From NCBI GenBank assembly GCA_018136815.1, contig CM030938.1:4169448-4233447 (forward strand): 64,000 nucleotides of DNA, read 5' to 3'. The DNA comes from Isochrysis galbana (lineage: Eukaryota > Haptophyta > Isochrysidales > Isochrysidaceae). Both the position numbers and the translations under genes were made by a program. This document shows positions 18,993-29,948 of this stretch, piece by piece (positions within the stretch are counted from its first letter, which is position 1; every line of letters begins with the position of its first letter). The notes below the pieces were generated by a model. That model worked only from the letters and a program-made list of their open reading frames with translations. It was not told the origin of the DNA and searched no databases.

Positions 18993-19967
18993 ATGCACGC
19001 AGAGTCTCCGCTCTCCGAGCTGGTCAAGTGGGCAGCAGCGGAGGAGCCGAGCGCTCCGCCAGAGCATCTGCGTGCCGCGCTCCGCCAGCTGCTCTCCCGA
19101 GAGAGCAAGAGGGAGAGCTGCGAGGACAGAGAGACGGAGGAAGAAGGTGGCTCGCGCAGTACGCTCCGCCAGCTGGTGCTCACCTGCTTGCTCGAGCTTC
19201 TCCTCCTCGTCCTCGTCGCGCCCATTGGTATCTTCTTGCTGCTGCTGCCGATTGGGGGGCTCCTTGCATGGATGGAGCAGTGGCAGTGGTACACGGGCGT
19301 CTTCTATATAATTTCGGTGGTGTGCGGGCTGGCTCAACCGCTCGCGACCGCCAGCAACGTGAGCCCACTCAGCCCAGGTGCCAAGGCAGCCTGCTGCCTG
19401 ACCGGCCTATGGTCGCTAGGCCTGACCGCCGCCATTGCGGCACTCGCCGGGTCCCACTCCGAGTCAGTGCGCCTCTTGAAGGACGGCTGCCGCCAGCTCG
19501 TTGTGCGCACAAGCTGTGTTTCGCCCGAGGTCGCGAAGCACTACTCTATCTTTCCGTTCCTCCTGTGCGCGCTCGCCATAAGTCCCATGCTCATTTTCGT
19601 CGCTGCCTTCATCGCCTCAACACTCATGATGTGGATCGACTACGGGCCAGCAGGAGCCGGCACCGGCCTCGATTCTACAATGTTCTACTTCCTCGCTGAC
19701 GTTGGAGGGCTGCCCAATCCACTCGTTGACTGGATGCCGACCAGCGTTGCCGGCCCCATATTCGCCGACATCTACTTCTCGCTTGTGTTGTACACCTTCT
19801 CCAGCGTATGTCTAGGCGCATCGCAGGAGCTGCTTCCTGGCGACCTCCACAGCCTGCTTTGCCGCGCTGTCGTTCCGTTTCGATACGTTGAGAAGTCTGC
19901 GGTCCGACGAATAAAAGGTTCGCGACGGCTCCGAAACTCATTGCGTGCCATCCGCGTGAAGAATTAG
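18993..19967 (+). CDS. Multi-pass membrane protein with two pore-like half repeats (324 aa)
   Basis: Single frame from the ATG at 18993. A charged N-terminus of about 60 residues is followed by membrane helices: LVLTCLLELLLLVLVAPIGI, then a WQWYTGVFYIISVV segment, LWSLGLTAAIAALAG, FPFLLCALAISPMLIFVAAF, FYFLADV, and IYFSLVLYTFSSVCLG. Two segments share the pattern FYxxxxxxGLxxPL followed about 20 residues later by another helix (GLAQPL near residue 115, GLPNPL near 240). The helix, re-entrant loop, helix layout repeated twice resembles two-pore-domain potassium channels, but the GYG/GFG filter signature is absent. I do not recognise an orthologue; a channel fold is inference. The C-terminus is basic. 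Confidence 0.6.
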   Translation: MHAESPLSELVKWAAAEEPSAPPEHLRAALRQLLSRESKRESCEDRETEEEGGSRSTLRQLVLTCLLELLLLVLVAPIGIFLLLLPIGGLLAWMEQWQWYTGVFYIISVVCGLAQPLATASNVSPLSPGAKAACCLTGLWSLGLTAAIAALAGSHSESVRLLKDGCRQLVVRTSCVSPEVAKHYSIFPFLLCALAISPMLIFVAAFIASTLMMWIDYGPAGAGTGLDSTMFYFLADVGGLPNPLVDWMPTSVAGPIFADIYFSLVLYTFSSVCLGASQELLPGDLHSLLCRAVVPFRYVEKSAVRRIKGSRRLRNSLRAIRVKN

Positions 19968-21470
19968 AGCGGTTTGCTCGCGTTCCCCAAAGGCCCTGCT
20001 CCCTCTTAATCTACCGTCCATCCACGACGTTTTACAGTGCAACGTCCGAGTGAGCTTGACCAATCGGTGTGGTCAGGGATCTAGATCTCTGCGCTGTTTG
20101 GTGTGTACTTATGTCGGTCAAGGTCTACTGCACAACTATCATATCGCGTGCCACGCGCCATGCGCTCTGGTAGTTCCTGCTGTGCAGGGGCTCGCCCTTT
20201 TTTCGCTTGCATTTGGCATTCGTGTTGCGGCCATGCCACTTTTTTACTTTTGCAGACATGATGCTCAAGAAAGGGATGCGCACTTGCCTGAATGCCACGG
20301 CACTCACGCGCGCGCACGTCGAGAAAATACACGAGGCCAGCTCTCGCGCACCCACGCATGTTCGATGCTCGTCTGTGGAGGCTGATTTCGCATGTGAGAA
20401 TGCGGGCGCGAATGCGAGCGCTCGGCACGCGCAATGCACAATGTCAATGTCTATCTCTACCTCTTTCCAATTTTCACAAGTCACTCTTGGGCTTCGGCAC
20501 TTCGTATTTGAGTTTCACAATTCCAAATGGCGATCATTTCTCGCGTTGCTATCATTTTATTGCTATTAGGCCAAATGCCATTCTTTATTCTTTACGTCCT
20601 AGCTGATTTCGCGCACTCCATATAAGCAGATAAGTAAATCACAACCTTCGTTTTTTTCGAGGCAGAAACGGAGACGGCAGGTCGCAGGTCGTATTGCGTA
20701 ACGATCGCATTATGAGTCATAACTAAGCTCGCCTTGCGCCTTGTTTTTTTTCTGTATTTCTCGAAGTAAGTCGAAGGCAAGGGAAAGGTGGTCGCGTGGT
20801 CGCGGTCGCTCCCCGCCTCCGCCTCCCCCGCGTGCGCGATTAGATGGCATCTCCAGCTGTGACCGACCTCGGCCCATCTCTCTTCTCCATTCCCATTCCC
20901 AATCCCCACAATGTCGAAGGCAAGCAGCGAGTGTAGAACGTGGACCACACTCGGAGCTGCTGGACGTAATCCACGAATTCATCAATAGCCACTAGTAACT
21001 AGTACCACGAGGAATTCCTTCGAAAGCAATCAAGTTGCAGCTCGGCGAAACGAAGCTCGCTTTTTCGAAAACAGGGAGTGGAAGACATTAGCGAGTAGGG
21101 CGTGTCGAAAGGTCCCTTCTACTTACTAGAGTACTACTACTTTACCTGGTAGGAAGTGGGGCTGAAACTGGGAACGATCAGACCAGAAGTTTAGCCTGCT
21201 CCCTAGAGAAGAAGTAGAAAGTGGAACTCGTAAAGTATCGCGTATTATTATCGACTCTGCAACTCCCCCTTCTCTTCAATTCGTACTCTTTGTAACTCCC
21301 TCTTCTCTTTATTTCGTACTCTCTCTCTTCTCTCTCTCTCTTTCTCTCGTCTCTCTCTTCTGTCCCTGGTCGGAGGCGCCGCGCGCGCCGAACGAGCAGA
21401 CCACTGCTTCTCTCACCTTGAAGGTGTGGGCGCCTCTGGGCTCGTAGTCGGGCTTGGCAGGCTGCGGAGC
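19968..21470. other. Intergenic; CT-rich leader at about 21290-21360, otherwise nothing identified
   Basis: Short frames only. The CT-rich stretch at 21290-21360 precedes the next gene's start (21471) and is pyrimidine-rich on its coding strand. The reverse strand frames across 21200-21900 are shadows. Confidence 0.5.
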
Positions 21471-23116
21471 ATGCATCCACAGTGTCTGGCGTCGGCATGG
21501 CTTGCGTTTGCCCTCCTTTCGCCTGCCACAGCGTGGGGACCACTGAACCAAGGGCTAAGGCGGTCAGACAGCCGAGCGGTGTTGCCCTCTTGCTCTGCCC
21601 TGCCTCGACCAAAGCCAACCACATCGCCGAGCACGGCGGAGCTGATTCTGACCGCGTGCAAGGTTGCACGCTTGCCAGAGGCACAGATGGTGCCGGAGAG
21701 GCTCCGAATGCCCGCCGTGTTTGCGCTGGTCGCGGCCGCGTTGGATGAACTGCCGCTCGTGCGAGCCGGGCTTGATGCCAGTGGCGCCGACAAGCCTTCC
21801 GACCAAGACGACGTGTGTGAGCAATACGACGCGTTGGTAAGCCCGAGCTGGCGTATCGTGCAAGCAGAACGATCAAACCTCGCGTTTGGAATGTCCGTCT
21901 AGCGGGCAGCCTAGCACTCACCGTCGCGTGCGCAATTTTCGTAGGTTGACGGTCTAGCACAGCGCCTCGCACACACTATTTCCACTATGAGCGACACAAT
22001 TCTCGAAGAGGACGGCGAGGACGACGCCGGAGGCTCACCTTCCGAACTTCGAAAATCGTCACTCGACGTAGCCGGCCTCTCACCGACGTTGCAGGAGGGG
22101 CTCATTGATGCAGTCGTTGAGACACTCTTCGGTGACCCACTATTAGCCGATGTAACATGGGCAATCGTTGACTCCGGCGCCCTTGCCGCTCTCGCGCCAA
22201 TGGAGCGCGCAGTGGAACAACAAGCGCAGCCTCCATCCTTTGTCGAGCCTGAAGCCTTTTGCGAGGTTGTAGATGCATGGGTCGAGACAACACAGGCGCC
22301 ACGCGAAGAGGTGGGTGCCCTTACATCCTCCTACCTAATCGTCTGGATCCTTGCTCGTGCTTGGGAAAGGCTTGGCTTGCTTGGCGGCCGCTGAGCCCCT
22401 GCACCTAAGCTGCCTGCTCTTTTCTATGTGAGTGAATATTCCACACACCCTAACCTTAGGTGGCCTCGTACGTGAGCAACTTGATGCACGAGTTGTCTTC
22501 CGTCCTCCCTTGGCCAGTTCTACTGCCTCTGAGCGACAAGAACTACGATGACGCTGAGAGACTGCATGCGCACATGCGACTCATGCTCGCACAGGCACTC
22601 CCCGCTCCCGAGTCCACAACTGCTATTGCGGCGATGAGCAGCCCGATGCGCAATTCGCTCATGGTTGAAGTCGTTGATGCCGTGCTTCAAAGCTTCAATC
22701 TCTATGCGCTCGAGACGACTCTCATGGCCGTTGCTGCAGAAGCGGTGCTGGGCCCAAATCAGCATGTGATTGGTGCGGCAGCGAGAAGCGCAAGAAGTGC
22801 TGTGACGACCAATGATACTCTCATTGCCGATGATATCGCACACGCTAGTGAGCATACCGGGCTCACAAAGGACTCCTCCGGAGAAGAAAATTTAGAGCAG
22901 TCGTCAGGTATCAAGTCTACTAACCCCCATGCGAGGCTTGAAGCGGACGAGGTGGGCTTGATACGCGAATTGGAGCTCGAAAGGTCTCGACTCTCTTGGC
23001 GTATTGAGCAGCATGCGAGGCGTGGGGTGCAATTGCGAAGACAAGCGCAACATCTAGATGAGCTCATTGCATCGAGAAGGCGCCGCCGGTCTGCCCGCCA
23101 AGCTGAGCCATGTTAA
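21471..23116 (+). CDS. Three-exon protein with signal peptide and C-terminal coiled coil, function unknown (462 aa)
   Basis: Exons 21471-21836, 21945-22310 and 22460-23116 join in phase 0 into 463 codons. Introns are GT-AG (108 and 149 bp). The start MHPQCLASAWLAFALLSPATAWG is a good signal peptide. It is followed by a Ser/Arg-rich region, so import into a complex plastid is possible for a secondary-plastid alga, as is secretion. The middle is helical and acidic (TISTMSDTILEEDGEDDAGG, then LQEGLIDAVVETLFGDPLLADV). The C-terminus is a coiled coil with heptads (VGLIRELELERSRLSWRIEQ) ending in an Arg-rich tail (SRRRRRSARQ). No family is recognised. The exon 1 start is the first ATG; an upstream GTG frame start is not used. 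Confidence 0.75.
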
Positions 23117-24401
23117 TCCAAGAGTATTAAAGGTGTGATGAAGCTACGCGCCGACTGACGAACTTGGCAATGATGTTGTGTGAAAGCAAATCCCCAAAGT
23201 GCACGTCATGCCTTGTTTGTTCGCACTTGATGATGAGATGTGCTAATACTTCATCTTCTGTAGCGCTCAGCTTTTGGCGATAAGTTTCGTCGGATGCGTT
23301 CGCATTTGGCACCGTTTGAATGGGTTACTGTGGGGAGTGCCTGGGGCACGCTGGAGCACATCAGACATCACAAAGAACGTGATCATGCCTCTGTTTTTTC
23401 TTCTAAGAATAAAAACGTCTTTCTCGGACTACGCCAGGGTCGGGGGCAGGGGGGGGGGGGCGAGAACCCGGGACCTCAGCCTCAAGGCGCGGGACGGGGA
23501 CGGGGGCGACGATGGTGGAGGAACGCCGGCGCCGGAGGTGCGGGGTGATCGCCGTGAGCTCAGCCCACGAGGGCGGCGCGCTCGTCGAGCCCGTACAATA
23601 GGCCTCGGCCGGCGGAGATCGGAGATCATAAAACACATGGCTGATGCTGATGCTCTGAGAACGGTGTCAACTAAGTTTGTACTTAGTTCACAGCATGGGG
23701 GAGGCGCCTCGTGCCCTCCCCACCGTTCTCCCGCTGAGCCCGTTCCGGGCTCCACGGATGAACCGTGCGCCGCGCTAGCCGCGCCCTCGCGACTCGTTTC
23801 CAAGGAGGAAACGAGCTTCGCTCCGACAAAACCCCGGAAACAAGAGACGGCGCCCCACACGCTCGCCCGGTCAACCATGCCCGCCAAAACGGACTCACAA
23901 CAGGCCTGCCCGGAACCCAAGCTCCGAACCAGGCCCGTGGTCCGTGGTAGTGTACCAGGTACCAGGCGAGTACTAGTACGAGGTACTAGGTACTAGGTAC
24001 CAGGGCCGGACCCCGGAAACCGGAAACCGAAAATAAGCAGGAATGAAGCGGCGCAGGGAAGGAGGTGGAGGGAGGGAAGTTAAGGGCGATGTCGGAGTAG
24101 AGGCAGGGAAATCCTGAGATAGTAGGTGTGTGGCCCAGAATCTTCAGATGTTTTAATAGTGTGATACTACCATACTACTAGGAGTACCGCAACACGAAAC
24201 AAGAAAACTCTGACGCCATCTGTCTGATGGGTCCACAGCAGATGTACCGATTGGGGGGCCCTGTGGGTGGCCACTTGCGCGCGGAATCCGTTGAGGGGAA
24301 GAGCGAGAGGGAGAGCGAGGAAGCAGAGGAGGCAGAGCCCCGCTCCCCCCTCACCTGCCCTCCCTCTCTCTCTCTCTCTCTCTCTGAGCTCTGGGGCACC
24401 G
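23117..24401. other. Intergenic with a dispersed repeat (23690-23840) and short GGTACTAG repeats
   Basis: 23690-23840 (phrases GAGCCCGTTCCGGGCTCC, GCGCCGCGCTAGCCG, GAGGAAACGAGCTTCGCTC) is present inverted at about 49295-49430. At 23950-24002 the words GGTACTAGG and GGTACCAGG repeat several times. A short CT run at 24357-24386 leads into the next gene. Confidence 0.65.
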
Positions 24402-25668
24402 ATGGGGCGGTCCGCACTGCCGCCTCGTCCGGCGACAGCCGACTCGAGCGCGGCGGGCGCGCAGCTTCTGCGCGCGAAGAACGCGAGGATCAAGGCAGAG
24501 CAGGACCGTCAGCTCCTCCAGGTGTGACAGCGCACTCCGCCTGCTGCCCTCGCATCTCTCTCTTTCAGTCTGTCCTTCGCTGTCTGACGGCAGAGGGACG
24601 GCTGGAAAGGGAAAACATGGGGGGGGGGGGGGATTGGCTGAGGAGAGGGAGGGAGGGAGGAAAGGAGAAGAGGGAGGGTGAGAGGGGGGGGGGCGGACCG
24701 AGAGGGATGGAGAGGAGTTGGAAAGAGTTGGACAGACATAGGAGTAGATTGGCATAACAGGAGCAGCGGAGCGCGCGCGATTCACAGAGAGAGACAAAGG
24801 CAAGGAGGGAGAAAGTCGGATTACAGAAAGATTGGTGGCGGGCCAGTCGGGCGGGACGGCGCAAAGGGGGGGATGGAAAGAGAGAAGAAGGCCAGTACAC
24901 AAATCAGACAATTGAATACCTTTACGGGCCTCCACTCTGGTCTTTGCCGCCTGTTCTCTTGTAGAATCGAATCAACCGGCTCATCATGGAGGAGGAGCGA
25001 GCGATCAAGCGAATTGCAGAGACTAAGCAGCGCACCAAAGAGATCTGGGAGTTGAAGAGGCAGAGTGCCTCAAGCCAGGAGTCCCAGCGGCATGTCAGCC
25101 AGACCATTGACGCAGACGTGGTGGCACAGCGTCAACTCCTTCAGCAAACGCGCGAGGAGCGGCGGCGTAACGTGGCACTGAGTCGAGAGAACGTCGAGAG
25201 ACGAAGAAAGGAAGAGGTGCGCTGGGCGACGAAGCATTTGTTGTGTTTGAGACGATGTCTCTGGCGCGAGGCGAGTGTTCAACACTCTCATATACCATGG
25301 CGATCCCTTGGCAGGCGGCGGCTTTGAAGCGAATGAAGAGGGAGAATGAGGATTCTGTTACCGTGCAAAGGAATGCGAATCATGCACAATGCGTCGAGAA
25401 GAAGAGGCAAGTGCGACAGCAGCAGCGGGCCGCGCAGGAGCGAAAGGCCAAAGAGCGTCAGCAGATCCTCGCCAAAATCCGCCACGAGCGCCAGGCAAAG
25501 CGCGAGGAGGAGGTTTATGAGACAAACGTACAACTCCAGAAGTTTGCAACACTTGCGGAGGAAGAGCGACGCATAATTGAATCCTTGCATAGCTGGAGGC
25601 AAGAGCAACAGCAGGCATTCAGTGCGTTGGAGACCGTTCTTGTGAAAGATCCGGCGTCTCCTTGGTGA
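24402..25668 (+). CDS. Three-exon coiled-coil protein (241 aa), function unknown
   Basis: Exons 24402-24521, 24965-25216 and 25315-25668 join in phase 0 into 242 codons. Introns are GT-AG (443 and 98 bp). The protein is almost entirely a charged helix after the first 20 residues (AKNARIKAEQDRQLLQ | NRINRLIMEEERAIKRI ... RREERR/KREEEVYETN type heptads), with frequent Glu/Arg/Gln, no hydrophobic helix and no catalytic motif. Such proteins are common in flagellar, centriolar or cytoskeletal structures, but nothing here proves that. A CT run (24357-24386) directly precedes the start. Confidence 0.75.
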
Positions 25669-26155
25669 TGATCCCGGAGTCCACCGCATATCGTATCCAT
25701 AGTCGCCTGTTGTGCCGCGTAGTTTGATTAGTTCTCACATATTTGTATGGGCAAGGCAGAGCGCTTACGTACATGTGACAAGTGCATAATGTTGTGTGTT
25801 GTACGTCGTACATGATTTGGGACCGGCTTTGGGCTGGCCGCAGCATACGCGCACGTAATGCGCCGTTGCATGCCCGCCGTGCGCTCCGAGCGCGCGAAGC
25901 ACAAACGAAAGAATTTTCACTCTCGCAAGTCGAATGAATGATCCCTCACGATTTGTCGTTTCTCGCCAACAACTACAACTACGTTTATACTTGTTTGTTG
26001 GTTGCGAAGGCGAAGGAGCGCACCGAGCACCGACGCGTGCTGCTCCTCAAGTTCGTTTGTGTCGAATCAAGCATCAAGCGGGTGCTTGATCGTGGGGCAA
26101 GTCTCAAGGGGCATAGAGCACGGTCTTGAAGAAGAGAGAGGGAGCGCGCGAGCTA
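25669..26155. other. Intergenic, no supported gene
   Basis: One 63-codon frame (25938-26129) has no recognisable features. Nothing else is seen. Confidence 0.4.
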
Positions 26156-26629
26156 CCTAGTTGGGCTGTCAGTCCGTAAGCTTACGGTGGTTTTGAGCTT
26201 ACACTTACATCAGTACTTACATCAGTACTAATATCAGCTTACACCCCTATTATAACTTCTAGTATCGCTATTATTATACTTATACTTACCGGGGGGTGTT
26301 CAGCGTGCAGCGCGTGGCGCGCGCGCAAAGGGGAGGGCAGCGCAAACAAACAGAGAGCACGAGTTGGCAGGTGCATGTGAAGAGGCCAAGAGGCCAAGGT
26401 GGTGGGGGGTGGGGAGCTAGCAGGAGAGATAGGCGGGGGGAGGGAGCGGGCTGGGGCTGGCTCGCCTCTCGCCTCTGCGCTTGTTCGCGGGGGCTCGTTC
26501 CCGCTCCGGAGTTTTGTTTTCAGTTTTATTTTTGAACTGGCAGCCTAGGAACTAACATCAGTATATCAGCTCCTGGGGAGCTAATACTAATGCATCAGTA
26601 CTAATATCAGTACTTACAGCCCAACTAGG
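26156..26629. mobile_element. Candidate TIR element, 474 bp
   Basis: The ends CCTAGTTGGGCTGT (26156-26169) and ACAGCCCAACTAGG (26616-26629) are inverted copies. Next to them lie repeats of ACATCAGTACTTACATCAG type on the left and ATCAGTACTAATATCAGTAC on the right. The four bases GCTA flank both sides, which may be a short target duplication or chance. The tip CCTAGNTGGG resembles that of the hAT-type MITEs at 17622 and 46978. No transposase frame. Confidence 0.5.
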
Positions 26630-27104
26630 GCTACATGGCGAAACAAACCACGATGACACATCACCCACAAAACCGTCGCCGCAGTCAACAAAGGGCAAAG
26701 GGATCACTCCGAAAGCAATCACGAAACGTAAACGGCCGCCACAAAGAAAGAAATGAGGCTGGAGAAGAATGCAGCGAACCAAAACGAAGCCACACCGAAG
26801 AGTCCCGAAGTAAATGGTGCGACCACCCCTCAAGAAACAAAATGCCCGTAAGTAAGAAGTAAAACACACACACAAACAAGTTATCGGTTATCGGGTCCCT
26901 CTAGACTCTAGACGCCATCTCTCCGCTCCGCAGACAAGCAGCGGCAAAGGAATTCTTCGCCCTCCCTCACGAAAAAAAATACTCGATTCCAAGAAGGATG
27001 GAGGGGGTTTTCTTCTTCTTCCCCTCCCCACCCCTAGTCTAGAGTATTGTGGAAATACTTTGGACTCTGGATCCGACCCAACGCAACATTCTTCTTGAGT
27101 TTTG
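26630..27104. other. Intergenic, no supported gene
   Basis: Short frames only. A/T-richer than the surroundings, with the first bases of the LINE head at its right end. Confidence 0.4.
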
Positions 27105-28135
27105 CGTAAAAAACTATTGTTAAAGTTTGAACTATGGAGCGTGCCGCGACCGCTCCCGAGCCCCAGGCGACCCTCGCCACCGCGCCCCACCTGGAACGCC
27201 CCATGCCGCCCGAGGCGGCTCGTCAGAAAGCCCTCTCAGAGCCCATCCAAACCACGCCCGCGCAAGCGCGCGGGGTGGCGAGCACTGGCACCGAACAGGT
27301 TGCCCCCATGGCTCTGCGTAGCATGCAGGGGGTCTTTGAGACCCCCTCCAACAGTGGGAAACCCTCCCACCCCAAGAGCACCTCATGTGGGAGGGCAGCT
27401 CAGCTGCCCTCCCCATGGTGGAAACCTCTACCATCAGTGCACCCAACATGGGAGGGCACTTCACAACCATCAATCTCCTACGGAGAGCAACTTGTGCCTC
27501 TGTTTTTCAACATGTTGACTCACTTCTCGTTTTCACCCCACTCCTGTGGGCCACAAGAACCTACAACTCAGTGCCCTGCCTTGGGCCCTCCTTCAACACT
27601 TGACTCCCTCTCCTACTCTCCCTTCCCTCTAGAACCAACCCAAACAGCACGAACCCCCTCGCCCTCTGTTCAAAGCACCAAAAATTTCAACTCAAGACCC
27701 TTGTTGATACACTTCACGTTTTCACCCCACTCTTGTGGGCCACAACTACCTACACCTCAGTGCCCTGCCTTGGGCCCTCTTCCAACACTTCACTCCCTCT
27801 CCCACTCCCTCTTCCAACTACAACTAACCCAAGAAGCACAAACCCCCTTGCCCTCTGCTTCAAGCACCAAAAATTTCGACTCAAGACAAGAGGGAGGACA
27901 TGTCTTGAGGCGGCGTCGCTGCCCATGCCTAGCGCAAGGGTATAGCGCCCCCACTCAGACATCTCCTTCCCCACAGCTCCTCTCTGACTCTGAGGAGTTG
28001 CTCCTCTCCCTCCCATTAGGCCCCCTTGCCTGCGAGACCACAACAGGATCCTGGCGTAGGGGGCTGTTTGAGTGTGGAGGGAGGGGTGCTCCGGCTAGCG
28101 CAGGTAGTAAGCTAGTGAAGAGCTGGGTGGCATAA
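27105..28135 (+). mobile_element. LINE-related fragment with diverged head and an internal 189-bp tandem duplication
   Basis: It starts with AAACTATTGTTAAAGTTT and an ATG at 27134 encoding MERAATAPEPQATLATAP, a diverged form of the LINE head at 42689. The frame stays open for 333 codons of Pro/Ser/Thr-rich sequence. Inside it a 189-bp unit (27521-27709 and 27710-27898) is duplicated; each encodes HF(S/T)FSPHSCGPQ ... STKNF(N/D)SR. Because 189 is divisible by 3 the frame is kept. This could be the disordered N-terminal region that the 798-codon copy has lost. Confidence 0.6.
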
Positions 28136-28244
28136 GGGGGGAAGGGTGCTTGCGCTTGCCGCGGCAGAGTGTCCTGTCTTGAGTGAGCGCTAGTCCCGTT
28201 CCTTTGCCGCGCCGCGACCCATAAAAATTTGTTAAAAATTTAAA

Positions 28245-28325
28245 ATTTATCTTCTTGAGTTTTGCGTATAGCTTCTCCCAAAAGGAGTCGTCTTCAGGCC
28301 CTTCCCAGAAAGCCCAGCCTTCAGG
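28245..28325 (-). mobile_element. Short LINE reverse-transcriptase-linker fragment, inverted
   Basis: The minus strand encodes WAFWEGPEDDSFWEKLYAKLKK, nearly the same as PFWEGLENDSFWEKLYAKLKK in the large LINE (43135-43200). Similarity stops abruptly at an A/T-rich stretch. It is oriented opposite to the fragment at 27105-28135. Confidence 0.8.
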
Positions 28326-28403
28326 TTCTGCGAACACATGGGGAGGAGGGCATGAGCGGCGCCATCCTGGCGATGCTGCTCGTCACAGCCTCTGGCATGG
28401 GCC

Positions 28404-28805
28404 GTGGATGTGGAGACTTCCGCGTGGATCGCTGGCCAAGGAACGCTACCCGTCGATGTGGGCACTCATCAAGCCATACATGGGCCGTTGGTGCAAGGGC
28501 CAAACCTCATGCTCGTCGGCGACTACTCCGACGAGTACGACAGGATCCCCAAGACCAAGTACATTGGAGACGAGGCCGCCGTCGCGTACCTCTGCATGGA
28601 ATACATCATGGCTGAAACGAATCCCATGGTGCAAGTGCACCGAGCAGCTGGCAAACTCTACATGGAGAACAAGAAGGCGGTCCTCGCACCCGTCACGGAC
28701 CTCGCCACCCAAGATCAGCCAAGCGACACCGTCGCCTGCCAGCAGAACGACGAGGAAGAGGGATGTGAGAAAAAGACGAAGAAGACGAAAACTCAGCCCG
28801 CGTAG
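28404..28805 (+). CDS. Unidentified 133-codon frame inside the LINE-rich block
   Basis: ATG to stop; the C-terminus is strongly charged (NDEEEGCEKKTKKTKTQPA) and the middle reads YSDEYDRIPKTKYIGDEAAV. It is not recognised. It may be a piece of an element body or a small host gene; position between LINE pieces favours the former. Confidence 0.25.
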   Translation: MDVETSAWIAGQGTLPVDVGTHQAIHGPLVQGPNLMLVGDYSDEYDRIPKTKYIGDEAAVAYLCMEYIMAETNPMVQVHRAAGKLYMENKKAVLAPVTDLATQDQPSDTVACQQNDEEEGCEKKTKKTKTQPA

Positions 28806-29948
28806 CTGGGGGTGTGACCGCGTGTGTTGGGAGTGGGGGAGCGTGATTAGCTTTGTAATAATAATATTATTGTGGCTAACCAAAAAGAAAACAAGCACAT
28901 AGCCTGGCCCTCTTTTGACGGAACGCGACTTCCTCCGGTAGCGCTCGACTCGACAGAGGCCCCCATCGACCCCCACTTACAAAAGTCAAGAGTAGCTAGG
29001 TTCATGAAGTCTTCATCTTCAATCAATGTACATGTTACATGTTACATCGGCGACAAACGGGGTTTTCACCCCAATGACCAATGACCAATGAGCTTGTGAG
29101 GAGTTTCTAACGGGAGCCGGGGGCCTGCGAGGGGGGAGGTATAAGCAAGTGCTTAGATTTGTTAGTGCCTGGGGATTTGGTGGGTGCGGTCATGTGCGCC
29201 ATGGCTTGGCGTGTTGGTGCAAGGCGCTAGTGGCAATAGCGCATAGCGGCGCTAAACACTCCACCATACAGATATTATTATCATCGCGGCGGATGCGGGC
29301 TCCGCATTTGTGGGAGGAAATCACTATTCAAAACAAGCCTAGCACACAAACTAGAAACTGGGCAAACAAGAAATCAAAGCCGCTGTAAGACCATCTCAAC
29401 ATCGCTTTGCATGATGTGAGCGAGATGCTCACCTCCTCGCCCATGAGCTTGATGACATCGGTAGCTGCAAGGACGAGAAAACAAGAAGTGGTCTGGCCCG
29501 TTACACTTGCACGTAAAAGACGGCGTGTCATACTCAGGGGCTCACGGCAGAGCGACGAGAAAAGTTCGATTGGGGGCACTCTCAAGGCACGGAAATCTTG
29601 AGGCTCCGTGGTCCGCGAGGCGAGCGTGCCGAAGTGCGTGACATCAGCGCAAATATCCACGAATTACGCAGGAGTTGAGTGATCTCCGCCAAGATCGCGC
29701 GATTCAGACAGGATCGATCAAAGGCTTAACTAGCCGTGGACACTCCAGGGATGTTAACAGAACATCGAAACTGGAGAGCGAATCTAACGTAGGCGCTAGA
29801 GTAGATGTGCACCACACCCGATTCGGATTGTAGGTCTTATCCAGACAAGAAGCACCCACATCCGCTCTGTGCCGTTAGGAGAAGCGAGGAGCTACCCCTC
29901 CGCGCGGGACCCGAGTAGTTACAGCTGTAACGAGAAAAGTTTTGCTAC
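28806..29948. other. Intergenic, no supported gene
   Basis: Short frames only; the region includes the 3' flank of the SDR gene. Confidence 0.4.

Noticed and set aside
23440-23480. Possible tRNA T-arm (GAGAACCCGGGACC)
   Set aside because: No acceptor or anticodon stems could be matched around it, and the T-loop consensus is not met.
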